A program made the position numbers and the translations under genes. Shown here piece by piece: positions 28,962 through 37,705 of a stretch of DNA of 64,000 nucleotides. This DNA comes from Stieleria marina (lineage in GTDB: Bacteria; Planctomycetota; Planctomycetia; Pirellulales; Pirellulaceae). Below the pieces are notes generated by a model. That model did not search any database, had not been told where the DNA came from, and saw nothing but the letters and a program-made list of their open reading frames with translations. Where the stretch lies: positions 1,674,001-1,738,000 of the forward strand of contig CP036526.1 in the NCBI GenBank assembly GCA_007741555.1, written 5' to 3'. How positions within the stretch are numbered: position 1 is the stretch's first letter; each line of letters starts with the position of its first letter.

Positions 28962-29840
28962 CTACCAAATCTGCAGATTCAGTTGCAAGTCGATCCCGCT
29001 TTGCATCAACACTTGCTCGCGAACTCGCTGGATCAATCGCACGCACTGTTCGCTGGTGGCGCCTTCATGCGAAATCAGATAGTGCGGTTCTTTTGAGTCG
29101 AGCGACACGTCGCCTTCGCGTACGCCAGCCAACCCAACGTTTTGGATCAAGTCTTTTGCTGGCATTCCGTCAGGATCGATAAACGGCATCGCGATCCGTC
29201 GTTCTTCAGACGGCCGCGACGCGTTGCGGCTGATCCAGAGTTTTTGTAGCCGTTTGGTCAATGCGGGAGCCTCTCGCTGCTCCATCTCGAAAATCACTTC
29301 CAAGACAGTCAGTCCGCTCAGCGACGTTTTGCGGTGCGAAAAACCGACTTCCGACTGAGGGATCGTGCGACTTGTGCCGTCTTTTTCCAAAACGACCACG
29401 CTATGCACAGCCGAACCGATATCACGACCATCGCTGGAAACATTGCCAACAACGGCGGCGCCAACGCTGCCAGGGATACCGACAAGGTGCTCCAGTCCGC
29501 CCAGGCCCGCACCGACTGCTTTGATCACCGCATGCGATAGCTTTGCACCCGCTCCGGCGGTCAGCCGATTGGCGTCGATGGTGAGCTGGCTCGTTGGCGC
29601 GGCGGCCAACGAGATGACGATTCCATCAAATCCTGCTTCGCGGACCAGCACATTGCTGCCACCACCCAAGATGCGCGTGGCAATTTTGGCTTCGTGGGCC
29701 GCCTGAATGATCCGGACCAATTCATCTTGATCGACGGGTTCGGCGAAATAGCGTGCTGGGCCGCCAATTCCAAGCCAAACGTGAGGGCCGAGCGGTTCGT
29801 CGGCGCGAATCAGATGTTGCAGGTCGTCAGGAAAGCTCAT
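28962..29840 (-). CDS. murB: MurB-family FAD protein, catalytic residues replaced
   Basis: The 292-residue protein follows the MurB (UDP-N-acetylenolpyruvoylglucosamine reductase) layout. The FAD-binding domain shows WLGIGGPARYFAEP, LGGGSNVLVREAGFDG and HLVGIPGSVGAAVVGN. The conserved catalytic-site Arg is Arg170 in FSHRKTSL. In the C-terminal domain the usual G-S-x-F-K segment reads A217-M218-P-F-I, so the proton-donating Ser is Met218. The C-terminal L-E-x-E-V motif reads L285-Q-L-N288-L, so the catalytic Glu is Asn. The rest (AKDLIQNVGLAGVREG) aligns well. It may be an inactive or altered MurB, with a true MurB elsewhere; family membership is firm, activity doubtful. It precedes the FtsQ-like gene. 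Confidence 0.85.
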   Translation of the reverse strand: MSFPDDLQHLIRADEPLGPHVWLGIGGPARYFAEPVDQDELVRIIQAAHEAKIATRILGGGSNVLVREAGFDGIVISLAAAPTSQLTIDANRLTAGAGAKLSHAVIKAVGAGLGGLEHLVGIPGSVGAAVVGNVSSDGRDIGSAVHSVVVLEKDGTSRTIPQSEVGFSHRKTSLSGLTVLEVIFEMEQREAPALTKRLQKLWISRNASRPSEERRIAMPFIDPDGMPAKDLIQNVGLAGVREGDVSLDSKEPHYLISHEGATSEQCVRLIQRVREQVLMQSGIDLQLNLQIW

Positions 29841-29909
29841 CGCGGATCTATTGTGCAGGATTCAGTTTTGCAGGGTGCAAATCGTCGCCCCAAGGATAAC
29901 CCATCGCGC

Positions 29910-29953
29910 AAAAAAAAGCGTCGGGCGGAAATAGATTTCGCCGCCGACGCTTC
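29910..29953 (-). terminator. Intrinsic terminator behind the small thioredoxin gene
   Basis: Read on the minus strand, GCGTCG with a GCGGCGAAA extension pairs with TTTCCGCCCGACGC (one bulge), followed by an eight-T run. It lies 30-70 bp after the stop codon at 29983 and separates that gene from murB. Confidence 0.8.
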
Positions 29954-29982
29954 GGAATTTTGATCGATTGGGATTTGGCTGA

Positions 29983-30387
29983 TTAACCGCGACGTTTGTC
30001 GATTGCTCGTTTGACCAGTTTGCGTACCGGCTGCTTGGGTTGGTAGCCCATCAGCTTCTGGCGTTCCCATTTGCCTTCGGCGTTTTGCGTGAAGACGATG
30101 ATTTGGGGAAGCATTTTTTCGCCCTTGCACAACTGTTCGCACAATTCAGGTTCGGCGTCACGATCCACTACAGCCACGCTGACGCTGTCTAGCTCGCCGG
30201 TTTGGACCATGGGGCGGATTGTTGTGTCCTTGAGGACATTGCAGGCAGTGCACCATTCGGCTCCCACAACCACCATCAGTGGTTTTTGCTGAGCAACTGA
30301 CTCTTTGTACGCAGTCTTGTAGTCGTGAGTGTTCGTCGGCTCGCTTGTTACACTCGCGAGAACGGCAGCCAAAAGCAACGAAACCAT
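29983..30387 (-). CDS. Small exported thioredoxin-fold protein
   Basis: The 134-residue protein has a short hydrophobic N-terminus (MVSLLLAAVLASVTS) that could be a signal peptide or lipid-free anchor. The thioredoxin fold follows with the active site WCTAC in VVVGAEWCTACNVLK and the cis-Pro region KMLPQIIVF. The C-terminus is basic (KLVKRAIDKRRG). It resembles thioredoxin-like reductases acting on periplasmic disulfides. It stands alone with its own terminator and about 890 bp of non-coding DNA upstream. Confidence 0.86.
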   Translation of the reverse strand: MVSLLLAAVLASVTSEPTNTHDYKTAYKESVAQQKPLMVVVGAEWCTACNVLKDTTIRPMVQTGELDSVSVAVVDRDAEPELCEQLCKGEKMLPQIIVFTQNAEGKWERQKLMGYQPKQPVRKLVKRAIDKRRG

Positions 30388-31280
30388 TCCTAACTCCTTG
30401 TATCGAGGATGGACCTTCCCTAGCAGTGACCGACACCATGTCGGCGTGGATGATTAGGACCACAAGAATCGAAAAGTGGTGATCCAGAACCCAGATAAGA
30501 ACTACTCAGGCGTCTAATCTTCCTCGTCACCCTGCATCGGTCCTTCAACGTTTTCGTTCGCCATACCATGGCGAAGCGGGGCAACGTGCGGGCCATACTT
30601 TCTACGATCGGCTCGGATGCGTAGGAAAACGGCCCTAACTCAAAACTGCCGATTACGGTTAGCTAGCAAAGCATTTCCGATCATGCGGCAGGCGTAAGTT
30701 GGGCGGAGTATATGGCTGCACTTGAGCCCAGCAAGGGTCAGGATCAAGAATTCCCCAGATTGAATCTTTTAGAATTTATTTAAAACTGTAGGCAGCAAGA
30801 TGTCACGCTGCTCCAGAGACGCTAAGCTGTTTCATAGAAAGAGTTTGTGGATGTGCCAAAGGCATGCGGCAAATTGTTTCACCGACCAGCCTGGGGGTAT
30901 GGGCAGTTTGCAAAAGATTTTGATTTTGTAGCCGATAAAGAGGTCGGTTTTACGCTTCCTAAGCTCTCATTTGGTGTGTCTTCCCGAAGGAGGCGAGGAG
31001 CTGCTTACCAAGTGCGACGGACCGAAGCTTCGCTGGCCAGGCTGTGCGTGCATTCGAATGGATTACGAATGGTTGTGAGCAAACGAAGCTGTCGTCAGAA
31101 AACGCCTTTGTCAGACGTTTCTATGTCATTTCTGGGTTCATTGAAGCGTCGCCCCCCTCGTCGCACGTCGAAATATTTCCAATGATTTAGGCTAGCCGTT
31201 TTGCGAGGATTTCGTTTCGCCGGCGCAAACTGATTTCCATCGTTTCTTCCAACACCCATCGAAGCGACAAGTATTTCTGC
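30388..31280. other. Long intergenic region (893 bp)
   Basis: No gene is supported. A 41-codon open frame on the minus strand (stop at 30514, upstream stop at 30640) reads through RADRRKYGPHVAPLRHG and ends MANENVEGPMQGDEED. It looks protein-like but has only an internal ATG at 30564, so it may be a remnant. A plus-strand frame at 30847-31185 is Arg-rich and unconvincing. An AT-rich patch lies near 30750-30800. Confidence 0.5.
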
Positions 31281-32444
31281 ATGAAGCTTCGCATCGGACT
31301 GATCGGACTCGGAGATGCCTGGCAAACCAGGCACCGCCCTGCGTTAAGAGTATTGCACGAACGATTCGATGTTCGCGCGGTCTTCAGCACGATCTCAAAA
31401 CTGGCGGAAAACTCGGCTGCCGAGTTTCAGGCTGACGCGGTCGACGGATACCGAACCCTGCTGTCGCGTTCGGACATTGACGCGGTGCTGATTTTGGAGC
31501 GGTCTTGGTTGGGGTGGTTGCCGGTTCTGGCGGCCTGTGAATTTGGCAAGGCGGTGTATTGGGCGGGCGATTTAGATTTTGACCCGCATCAAGACGAAGA
31601 CGTGCGGAAAGCTATCGAAACGTCGGGCGTTGCTTTCATGACCGAGTTTCCGCGTCGGTTCGCGCCGGCGACGTTGCGGCTGAAAGAATTGATCGCGACG
31701 CGTCTCGGGCCGCCGAAATTGATTTTTTGCCATCGCCGTCTTCAACTGGCCGAAAAAGCGACAACCCGTACCGACAACAAGTTCAATCTGGTCGAACAAG
31801 AGCTGGTCGAATTGGTGGATTGGTGTCGGTACGTCGTCGGTCGCGAGCCAAACGAAGTGAGCTGCGTCTCTCACGCTAGCGCGACCCAGTTTGCCAGCGA
31901 GACAATGGGTGGCGAGCTTGTGGGTGGCAACGCAGTCGGAGGGAACTCACAGGGCGTCGAGCAAACCAACAGGTTGTCCAGCACAGGTCCGTCATCCAGC
32001 ACAGGCCCGTCATCGGGCGCAGCAACGTCGGGAGAAACGACAGCGGGGGAACCCACGTCGGATTACCAGTGCCTTAGTCTTCAGTTTCCCGCTCAGGGCG
32101 ACCTGTCATCGGTTACGGCGCAGATCAGCTGCGGCAGCTACATTCCGCGGAAGTGGTCCGAGGCCGTCAATTTTCGACCGCCTGCTGCGATGCAGATTTG
32201 TTGCCAACGTGGCGTGGCGTTCATTGATCTTCCGTCCACCATTACATGGTTCGATGAAGCGGGCCGGCACATGGAGTCACTCGATACGGAATCACCTGTC
32301 GGCGAACAGTTGCTCACCCAGTTTCACCGCGCGGTCACCAGTTTGGTTCGCAATCTGGCCGATCTGAATGACGCCTACCGCGCCGCTTCGATTCTGGCGC
32401 AGGCTCGTCGTAGTGTCGAATCAGGTCATCGCATCCGCATTTGA
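31281..32444 (+). CDS. Gfo/Idh/MocA-like oxidoreductase fold, EKP motif missing
   Basis: The 387-residue protein opens with the Rossmann strand and glycine turn of the family (RIGLIGLGDAW) and continues with SDIDAVLILE. In active members the motif after the AGKHV-like strand is Glu-Lys-Pro, with the catalytic Lys; here FGKAVYWAGDLDF places Ala95-Gly96-Asp97 there. The typical GFNRRF-like segment is present as TEFPRRFAPA. A Ser/Thr/Gly-rich low-complexity insertion (about 215-258, repeated SSTGPSS) interrupts the C-terminal domain. It may bind NAD(P) or a sugar without standard chemistry. It has a start at 31281, well separated from both neighbours. Confidence 0.82.
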   Translation: MKLRIGLIGLGDAWQTRHRPALRVLHERFDVRAVFSTISKLAENSAAEFQADAVDGYRTLLSRSDIDAVLILERSWLGWLPVLAACEFGKAVYWAGDLDFDPHQDEDVRKAIETSGVAFMTEFPRRFAPATLRLKELIATRLGPPKLIFCHRRLQLAEKATTRTDNKFNLVEQELVELVDWCRYVVGREPNEVSCVSHASATQFASETMGGELVGGNAVGGNSQGVEQTNRLSSTGPSSSTGPSSGAATSGETTAGEPTSDYQCLSLQFPAQGDLSSVTAQISCGSYIPRKWSEAVNFRPPAAMQICCQRGVAFIDLPSTITWFDEAGRHMESLDTESPVGEQLLTQFHRAVTSLVRNLADLNDAYRAASILAQARRSVESGHRIRI

Positions 32445-32571
32445 ATTGCGGATGCTTCAGCCATTAAGTTGAACTGGGAGCGAGAGCGTCCTAGATTGGA
32501 CGGACGCATTGCGATGAAGTTTCGCGACATGCGTTCGCATTGCCAATCCTCTTTTGTCTACTGAGTCGTTC

Positions 32572-35373
32572 ATGGCCTCATCGGATTCCGATCAAACTGA
32601 CGGCCAGGCCTCTCACGGCGATCATCCGCCCACCGGCGAGTTGCTAGCCACGTTGATCAATTCCGCGGATCACTTGGTCTGGTGCACGTCGCTTAGCGGC
32701 CGACGGTTGCTTTACGCCAATCCGGTGGCGGCTCGGATCTATGGTCAGCCATTCGAGGTGCTGAAATCGAATCCGGACTATTGGGTCGAAGCCATTCATC
32801 CGGATGATCGTTCGGCGGTGCTGATGAATTTAAACGACCTGATGAAACGTCAGCAGATCGAACAGGAGTACCGCATTGTTCGCCCCGACGGATCGGTGGT
32901 CTGGCTGCACGACCGAATCAGCGTGGTGCAAGACGAAGAGGGCCGGCCGTTGTATGTGGGCGGCATCGGAACGGACATCACTGCGATTCGGGAATCCGAG
33001 GCGATGTATTCGTCGCTGGTCGAGAATCTTCCGCTGCACATCATCCGCAAGAACACGAATTTCGAGGTGGAATTTGGCAATCAACGTTACTGTGAAGCAA
33101 TCGGATTGCCGCTGGACGAAGTGATCGGCAAAACGGACTTTGATTTGTTCCCGCCCGATCTAGCGCAAAAGTACGTGGACGATGACCGCCGAGTGATCGC
33201 GACCGGGCAAGTGTTTAACGATGTCGAAGAACATCAGAATTCCGATGGCGAGCGGGTGTTTGTCGAGATTTTCAAAGGACCCAACCGCGATTCGCAAGGC
33301 AACATCAACGGCGTCCAAATCATGTTTTGGGATGTCACTCAGCGAAAGCTTGCCGAAGAACAGGTTCGAATCGCACGCGATTTGGCCGAACAAGCTAGCC
33401 AAGCGAAAAGCGAATTCTTGGCAAACATGAGTCACGAAATTCGCACGCCAATGAATGGCATCATCGGCATGACGGAGCTGCTTCGCAGCACATCGCCGAC
33501 GCCTGACCAACGCGGTTACTTGAACATCATCAAGCAGTCGGCGCATTCGCTGTTGCGATTGCTAAATGACATTTTGGATTTCTCTAAAATCGAAGCTGGC
33601 AAGCTAGATCTGGAGAATAGTGAATTCGATTTGCGAGACTGTGTTGGTCACGCCATTCAAACGCTCAGCGGACCGGCCGGCGAGAAGTGTTTGGATTTGC
33701 TGTGCTCGATTGATCCCGAGTTGCCGGATGTCCTCTTGGGTGATCCCGGTCGACTCTCTCAGGTAATCGTCAACCTGGTCGGCAACGCGGTGAAATTCAC
33801 GCAAAGCGGCGAAGTCGAACTGAGTGTCACGCAAGATGTGCTTGTCGATGATCGGATCCGACTTCGGTTTGCCGTTCGCGACACTGGGATTGGAATTCCT
33901 AAGGAGCAGCAACAAAAAATTTTTGAATCGTTTCGCCAAGCGGATGCTTCCACGACGCGCAAGTACGGCGGCACCGGATTGGGGCTGGCGATCTCGCTGC
34001 AATTGGTCGAAATGATGAACGGCGATTTGGCTGTCGATAGCTTGGCGGGGCAAGGTTCCACGTTTCATTTTGCGGCGGACTTCAAGGTGGTGGCACGTCA
34101 TAAACCTGTTTTACAGCTCAGTTCGATTCGGGATACACACGTATTGGTGGTTGATGACAATGCCCGCAATCGCGTGATCTTATCTGGCATGCTGAACCGC
34201 TGGAATCTTTCGCCCGATGCGGTTTCGTGTGGCGACGATGCGTTGGCAAGAATGCGAGCGGCTCGCTCCGCCGGAAAACCATTTGGCGTCGTAATCATCG
34301 ACTGCGTCATGCCGCTGATGCACGGGTTTGAATTGGCCAAGCAGATACGCCACGAAGAAGCGATCTCCGACTGCAAAATCATTATGCTCTCACCCGCCGT
34401 GCAAGCAGGCGATGTCCAGCGGTGCCGTGATTTGGCCGTTTCGCGTTACATGCAAAAGCCAGTCGTGCAGACAGAGCTGCTGGAAACGATTCTTGAAATC
34501 GCTGGGCTAAAACAGACGCCCCGATCGGCCGCGGACAGCCAGCAATTTGCGACCGGGTTGAAAATTTTGTTGGCGGAGGACGGCAAGGTGAATCAGCAAG
34601 TCGCGGTCGGGTTGCTGAAACGAAATGGTCATGATGTCACGGTAGCCAATGATGGTCAGGAAGCTGTCGATGCGATTGGTGCCGGTGAGTTCGACTTGGT
34701 TTTGATGGACGTCCAGATGCCCAATATGGACGGGTTGGAAGCGACGCAGAAAATTCGCGAGTCCGAGCAGGCGACGGCGAAACGGATTCCGATCATCGCC
34801 ATGACCGCCGGCGCAATGAAAGGCGACGAGCAACGTTGTTTGGAAGTCGGGATGGATGCTTACCTCTCCAAGCCCATCAATCCGGATTTGCTGTATACAA
34901 CGATCGATCAGTATGTTGGCGCAAAGGAAGCTCCGGCCAGCGTCTTGGCAGCAACAAACGAATTGGAATCTTCGCTCGGCACACCCAGTCCTAGCTCGAT
35001 TCCAGGTCCTAGCTCCATTCCTAGTGCGATCGATTTGGTGGCCGTTCGACGGCTTTGTCAGCAAGATGATGTCCGAGTTCGGCGGTTGGCTACGTCATTG
35101 CTGAGCGAATCGTCCTCCTTGATTGATGATTTGCGGACCGCGATGGCCGCAAACGATGTGCAGTTGGTGCACCGAAGTGCGCACACCCTGAAAGGTTCCG
35201 CGGGTATTTTTGGTGCCTCGGAAGTAGAGCAAGACGCTTTGCAGTTGGAACTGAAAAGCATGGAGTGCGTGCACGACGCTCGGTCGGTCGAAGCTCTTGA
35301 ACCGCTGGTCGAAAAATTGATTCAAAGCGTAGGGCCGATGGCGACGGCATTGCGGTCGCTGGCAGATGAGTAG
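32572..35373 (+). CDS. PAS hybrid sensor kinase with two receivers and Hpt
   Basis: The protein is about 933 residues from ATG 32572 (TTG 32554 adds six). Order: two PAS/PAC domains (about 25-140 and 150-265), HisKA with the acceptor His in [18 protein letters not shown], HATPase with [20 protein letters not shown] and [10 protein letters not shown], a first receiver ([23 protein letters not shown]), a second receiver ([30 protein letters not shown]) and a C-terminal Hpt domain with [12 protein letters not shown]. All relay residues appear intact, so a full His-Asp-His phosphorelay is expected. There are no membrane helices, so sensing is likely cytoplasmic. A Pro/Ser linker ([12 protein letters not shown]) precedes Hpt. 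No cognate response regulator lies nearby. Confidence 0.93.
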   Translation: MASSDSDQTDGQASHGDHPPTGELLATLINSADHLVWCTSLSGRRLLYANPVAARIYGQPFEVLKSNPDYWVEAIHPDDRSAVLMNLNDLMKRQQIEQEYRIVRPDGSVVWLHDRISVVQDEEGRPLYVGGIGTDITAIRESEAMYSSLVENLPLHIIRKNTNFEVEFGNQRYCEAIGLPLDEVIGKTDFDLFPPDLAQKYVDDDRRVIATGQVFNDVEEHQNSDGERVFVEIFKGPNRDSQGNINGVQIMFWDVTQRKLAEEQVRIARDLAEQASQAKSEFLANMSHEIRTPMNGIIGMTELLRSTSPTPDQRGYLNIIKQSAHSLLRLLNDILDFSKIEAGKLDLENSEFDLRDCVGHAIQTLSGPAGEKCLDLLCSIDPELPDVLLGDPGRLSQVIVNLVGNAVKFTQSGEVELSVTQDVLVDDRIRLRFAVRDTGIGIPKEQQQKIFESFRQADASTTRKYGGTGLGLAISLQLVEMMNGDLAVDSLAGQGSTFHFAADFKVVARHKPVLQLSSIRDTHVLVVDDNARNRVILSGMLNRWNLSPDAVSCGDDALARMRAARSAGKPFGVVIIDCVMPLMHGFELAKQIRHEEAISDCKIIMLSPAVQAGDVQRCRDLAVSRYMQKPVVQTELLETILEIAGLKQTPRSAADSQQFATGLKILLAEDGKVNQQVAVGLLKRNGHDVTVANDGQEAVDAIGAGEFDLVLMDVQMPNMDGLEATQKIRESEQATAKRIPIIAMTAGAMKGDEQRCLEVGMDAYLSKPINPDLLYTTIDQYVGAKEAPASVLAATNELESSLGTPSPSSIPGPSSIPSAIDLVAVRRLCQQDDVRVRRLATSLLSESSSLIDDLRTAMAANDVQLVHRSAHTLKGSAGIFGASEVEQDALQLELKSMECVHDARSVEALEPLVEKLIQSVGPMATALRSLADE

Positions 35374-35421
35374 TGGTCCGTCATGGCGACAGTCTGCTCT
35401 GCTGGCACAATTGCTTGGGAA

Positions 35422-36318
35422 TCAATCGCTCATTGAAGAGGGGGCTTTCCGCTGCAAACGGAACAGTCGCTCGCCCTGCCACCAAAACCAAAACAGTGCC
35501 AAGCTGGCGCCGGCGACCGACAAGAGGGCATCGATCAATTGCTGCCCGAAATCAATGGCAAACGGAAAACCCGCGTAGCGGCAAGCCAGATACAGTTGGC
35601 TAACGTTAGCGATGACGACGCAAAAGGTTGCGAGTGCTATGCGAACCAACAGATGCCCCGGGACGACTGCCAAAACTAAAACAGGTGCGATGCGGCTCAG
35701 GCATCCAATCGCAAAGGCCAGAACCAGCATCCAGTACGGCCACGTGCTTCCGGAACGTTCGACATATTCGTTCAGGAGCGGCACGAGCGAAAAGACAACA
35801 GCAAACCCAGATGTCCAATAAAGCAACTCCGCGATTGATAGCGGCGATTTGGGCGGAAGTTCACGTACGTCTTCGTCGACAATGCACAGCCCAAATGTTC
35901 GTCGCAGCAGGGCAAAGCATGCCAAAGTGACGGCCAGGACAATGAACTCGAGAGTCAGATAGGCGTACCCGTCGACGCTCAGCAACCAAGGCCATTGGAT
36001 GTTTTCGGGGTAGATCGCGGCTGCTGCGATTTCCTTGACGGCAGGGATGCCAAGGATCGCACATGTGCCCGCTAGCGCAATGGCACCGACGCGGCGAACA
36101 GACATGGGACTGCGCCAGGTTAACAGCAGCGCCAAGCCAATCAGAAAAGACGAAAGTAGGCTGATGATGAAAAACGTCGTGGTCGCCGTGCCCCAGCGTG
36201 ACCAATCAAATACTGTCAGGTAGAACCCGCTTCTGAACGCCCAGAGCGTTAGCGGGCCAAGGATGACCGCTAGCAGGATGGATTTTTCGATGCGTTTGCG
36301 ACGTTGCTCATCGTCCAT
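35422..36318 (-). CDS. Multi-pass membrane protein of unknown function
   Basis: The 298-residue protein has about eight hydrophobic segments, for example ILLAVILGPLTLWAF, FFIISLLSSFLIGLALLL, LEFIVLAVTLACFALL, WPYWMLVLAFAIGCL and APVLVLAVVPGHLLV. A soluble turn with VDEDVRELPPKSPLSIAELLYWT is typical of planctomycete membrane proteins. The glutamate dehydrogenase stop overlaps a GTG at 36321, and ATG 36318 follows within the same few bases, so translation is probably coupled to gdhA. No family or substrate is recognised. Confidence 0.78.
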   Translation of the reverse strand: MDDEQRRKRIEKSILLAVILGPLTLWAFRSGFYLTVFDWSRWGTATTTFFIISLLSSFLIGLALLLTWRSPMSVRRVGAIALAGTCAILGIPAVKEIAAAAIYPENIQWPWLLSVDGYAYLTLEFIVLAVTLACFALLRRTFGLCIVDEDVRELPPKSPLSIAELLYWTSGFAVVFSLVPLLNEYVERSGSTWPYWMLVLAFAIGCLSRIAPVLVLAVVPGHLLVRIALATFCVVIANVSQLYLACRYAGFPFAIDFGQQLIDALLSVAGASLALFWFWWQGERLFRLQRKAPSSMSD

Positions 36319-36320
36319 CA

Positions 36321-37568
36321 CTAAACGAAATCTCGGGCTTCGGCGTAATGGCGGCGCGACATCGCCGCTTTGCCGACCCGCTGCGTTCCCAATACGAACG
36401 CGGCGGTGCGAAGATCGACTTTGTGTTTCTTAGCTGCCGCGGCAACCGAGTGGTAAGCTTTTTGCATGTGATTGGTTAACTCAATGCGAACACGATCAAT
36501 GTCCCAGCAAAACTGCTGGATGTTTTGCGCCCATTCGAAGTAGCTGACCGTCACACCGCCAGCGTTGGCCAGGATGTCAGGCACGACCAGGATTCCACGT
36601 TGGCGAAAAATCGCGTCGGCTTCGGGCGTCGTGGGAGCATTCGCGGCTTCGACGATAATCTTGGCACGCACATCCTTCGCATTTTCTTCTGTGAGCACGT
36701 CGCCCAGCGCGGCCGGAATCAAAACGTCTGCGTCCCAGGTCAAAACATCGCTGCTGTGGAAGGCATCACCACCGGGGAAACCTTTGACGCTACGGTGTTC
36801 GCGAACCCACGTGCTAAGTGCTTCGACATCGAGCCCTTCGGCACGGGACGTTCCGCCCAAGTGGTCACCGACGGCGACGATCTTCGCGCCCGCTGCGGCC
36901 ATCAGCTTCGCGGCAAAACTACCGACGTTGCCGAATCCTTGCATCGCGACAGTAACATCGGCCAGCGTTTTGTTTTGCTCCTTGAGGGCCTCTTCCAAGA
37001 CGATCGTGACGCCGCGGCCAGTGGCTTCCTCGCGGCCTTCGCTGCCGAACAAATGCAGGGGTTTGCCGGTCACGACACCCGGAGAAAAACCGGCGTACTT
37101 GGAGTACTCGTCCATGATCCAGCCCATGACTTGAGCATTGGTGTTAACGTCCGGCGCGGGAATGTCGATCGTTGGACCGATGACTTCTTTGATTTGGCCG
37201 ACAAAGGTTCGCGTGATCGCGTCGAGTTCTTTGATGCTTAACTGACTTGGATCACAATTGATCCCGCCTTTGGCACCGCCGTAGGGCACGTTCACGACGG
37301 CGGTTTTCCAAGTCATCAGATTCGCCAACGCAATGGATTCGTCTTCGTTGACGCTGGGGTGAAACCGCAGCCCGCCTTTCATCGGCCCGCGAGCCCGGTT
37401 GTGTTGGACGCGGTAACCGTAGTGGTGTTTCAGTTTATCGTCGTCGCCTTCCGTCACGATGACGACTTTGACGATCCGAAACGGGGCCAGCAGAATGTCG
37501 CGTAGTTTCGGCGTTAGCCCCAGGACATCCGCAGCTTGGTGAAAGTAAACATGGCTCGATTCCAACAT
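36321..37568 (-). CDS. gdhA: Glu/Leu/Phe/Val dehydrogenase (glutamate dehydrogenase)
   Basis: The 415-residue protein converts glutamate and 2-oxoglutarate with NAD(P) and ammonia, linking carbon and nitrogen metabolism. It shows RVQHNRARGPMKGGLRFHP, the catalytic-Lys motif NVPYGGAKGGI, TIDIPAPDVNT and the nucleotide-binding turn AMQGFGNVGSFAAK. The length fits the hexameric class. It is the first gene of a pair with the membrane protein at 35422, whose start overlaps its stop. Choice among Glu, Leu, Phe or Val is not possible from sequence alone, but the sequence is closest in pattern to glutamate dehydrogenases. Confidence 0.94.
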   Translation of the reverse strand: MLESSHVYFHQAADVLGLTPKLRDILLAPFRIVKVVIVTEGDDDKLKHHYGYRVQHNRARGPMKGGLRFHPSVNEDESIALANLMTWKTAVVNVPYGGAKGGINCDPSQLSIKELDAITRTFVGQIKEVIGPTIDIPAPDVNTNAQVMGWIMDEYSKYAGFSPGVVTGKPLHLFGSEGREEATGRGVTIVLEEALKEQNKTLADVTVAMQGFGNVGSFAAKLMAAAGAKIVAVGDHLGGTSRAEGLDVEALSTWVREHRSVKGFPGGDAFHSSDVLTWDADVLIPAALGDVLTEENAKDVRAKIIVEAANAPTTPEADAIFRQRGILVVPDILANAGGVTVSYFEWAQNIQQFCWDIDRVRIELTNHMQKAYHSVAAAAKKHKVDLRTAAFVLGTQRVGKAAMSRRHYAEARDFV

Positions 37569-37600
37569 TTGATTTTTCCTGTTCGTTTCGATTCTGTTAG

Positions 37601-37683
37601 CCGTTGGCGCTCACCACGGGCGCTTTGCGGTTTGCAAATCCAAGTCACTTCTTGACAAATGCCCGTGGCTAAAGCTAGCGGCT
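37601..37683. repeat. Inverted pair of the GC-rich dispersed repeat
   Basis: CCGTTGGCGCTCACCACGGG at 37601 and CCCGTGGCTAAAGCTAGCGG from 37662 form an imperfect inverted pair with about 40 bp between. The same sequence family recurs at 43291, 43489, 45623, 47782 and 47829. It lies between polX and gdhA, which run in the same direction. Confidence 0.7.
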
Positions 37684-37705
37684 AATCAATCAGCGCGTCG
37701 CGTGA

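Noticed and set aside
30847-31185. 112-residue plus-strand frame in the long gap
   Set aside because: Arg-rich without family likeness or good start; insufficient to call a gene.
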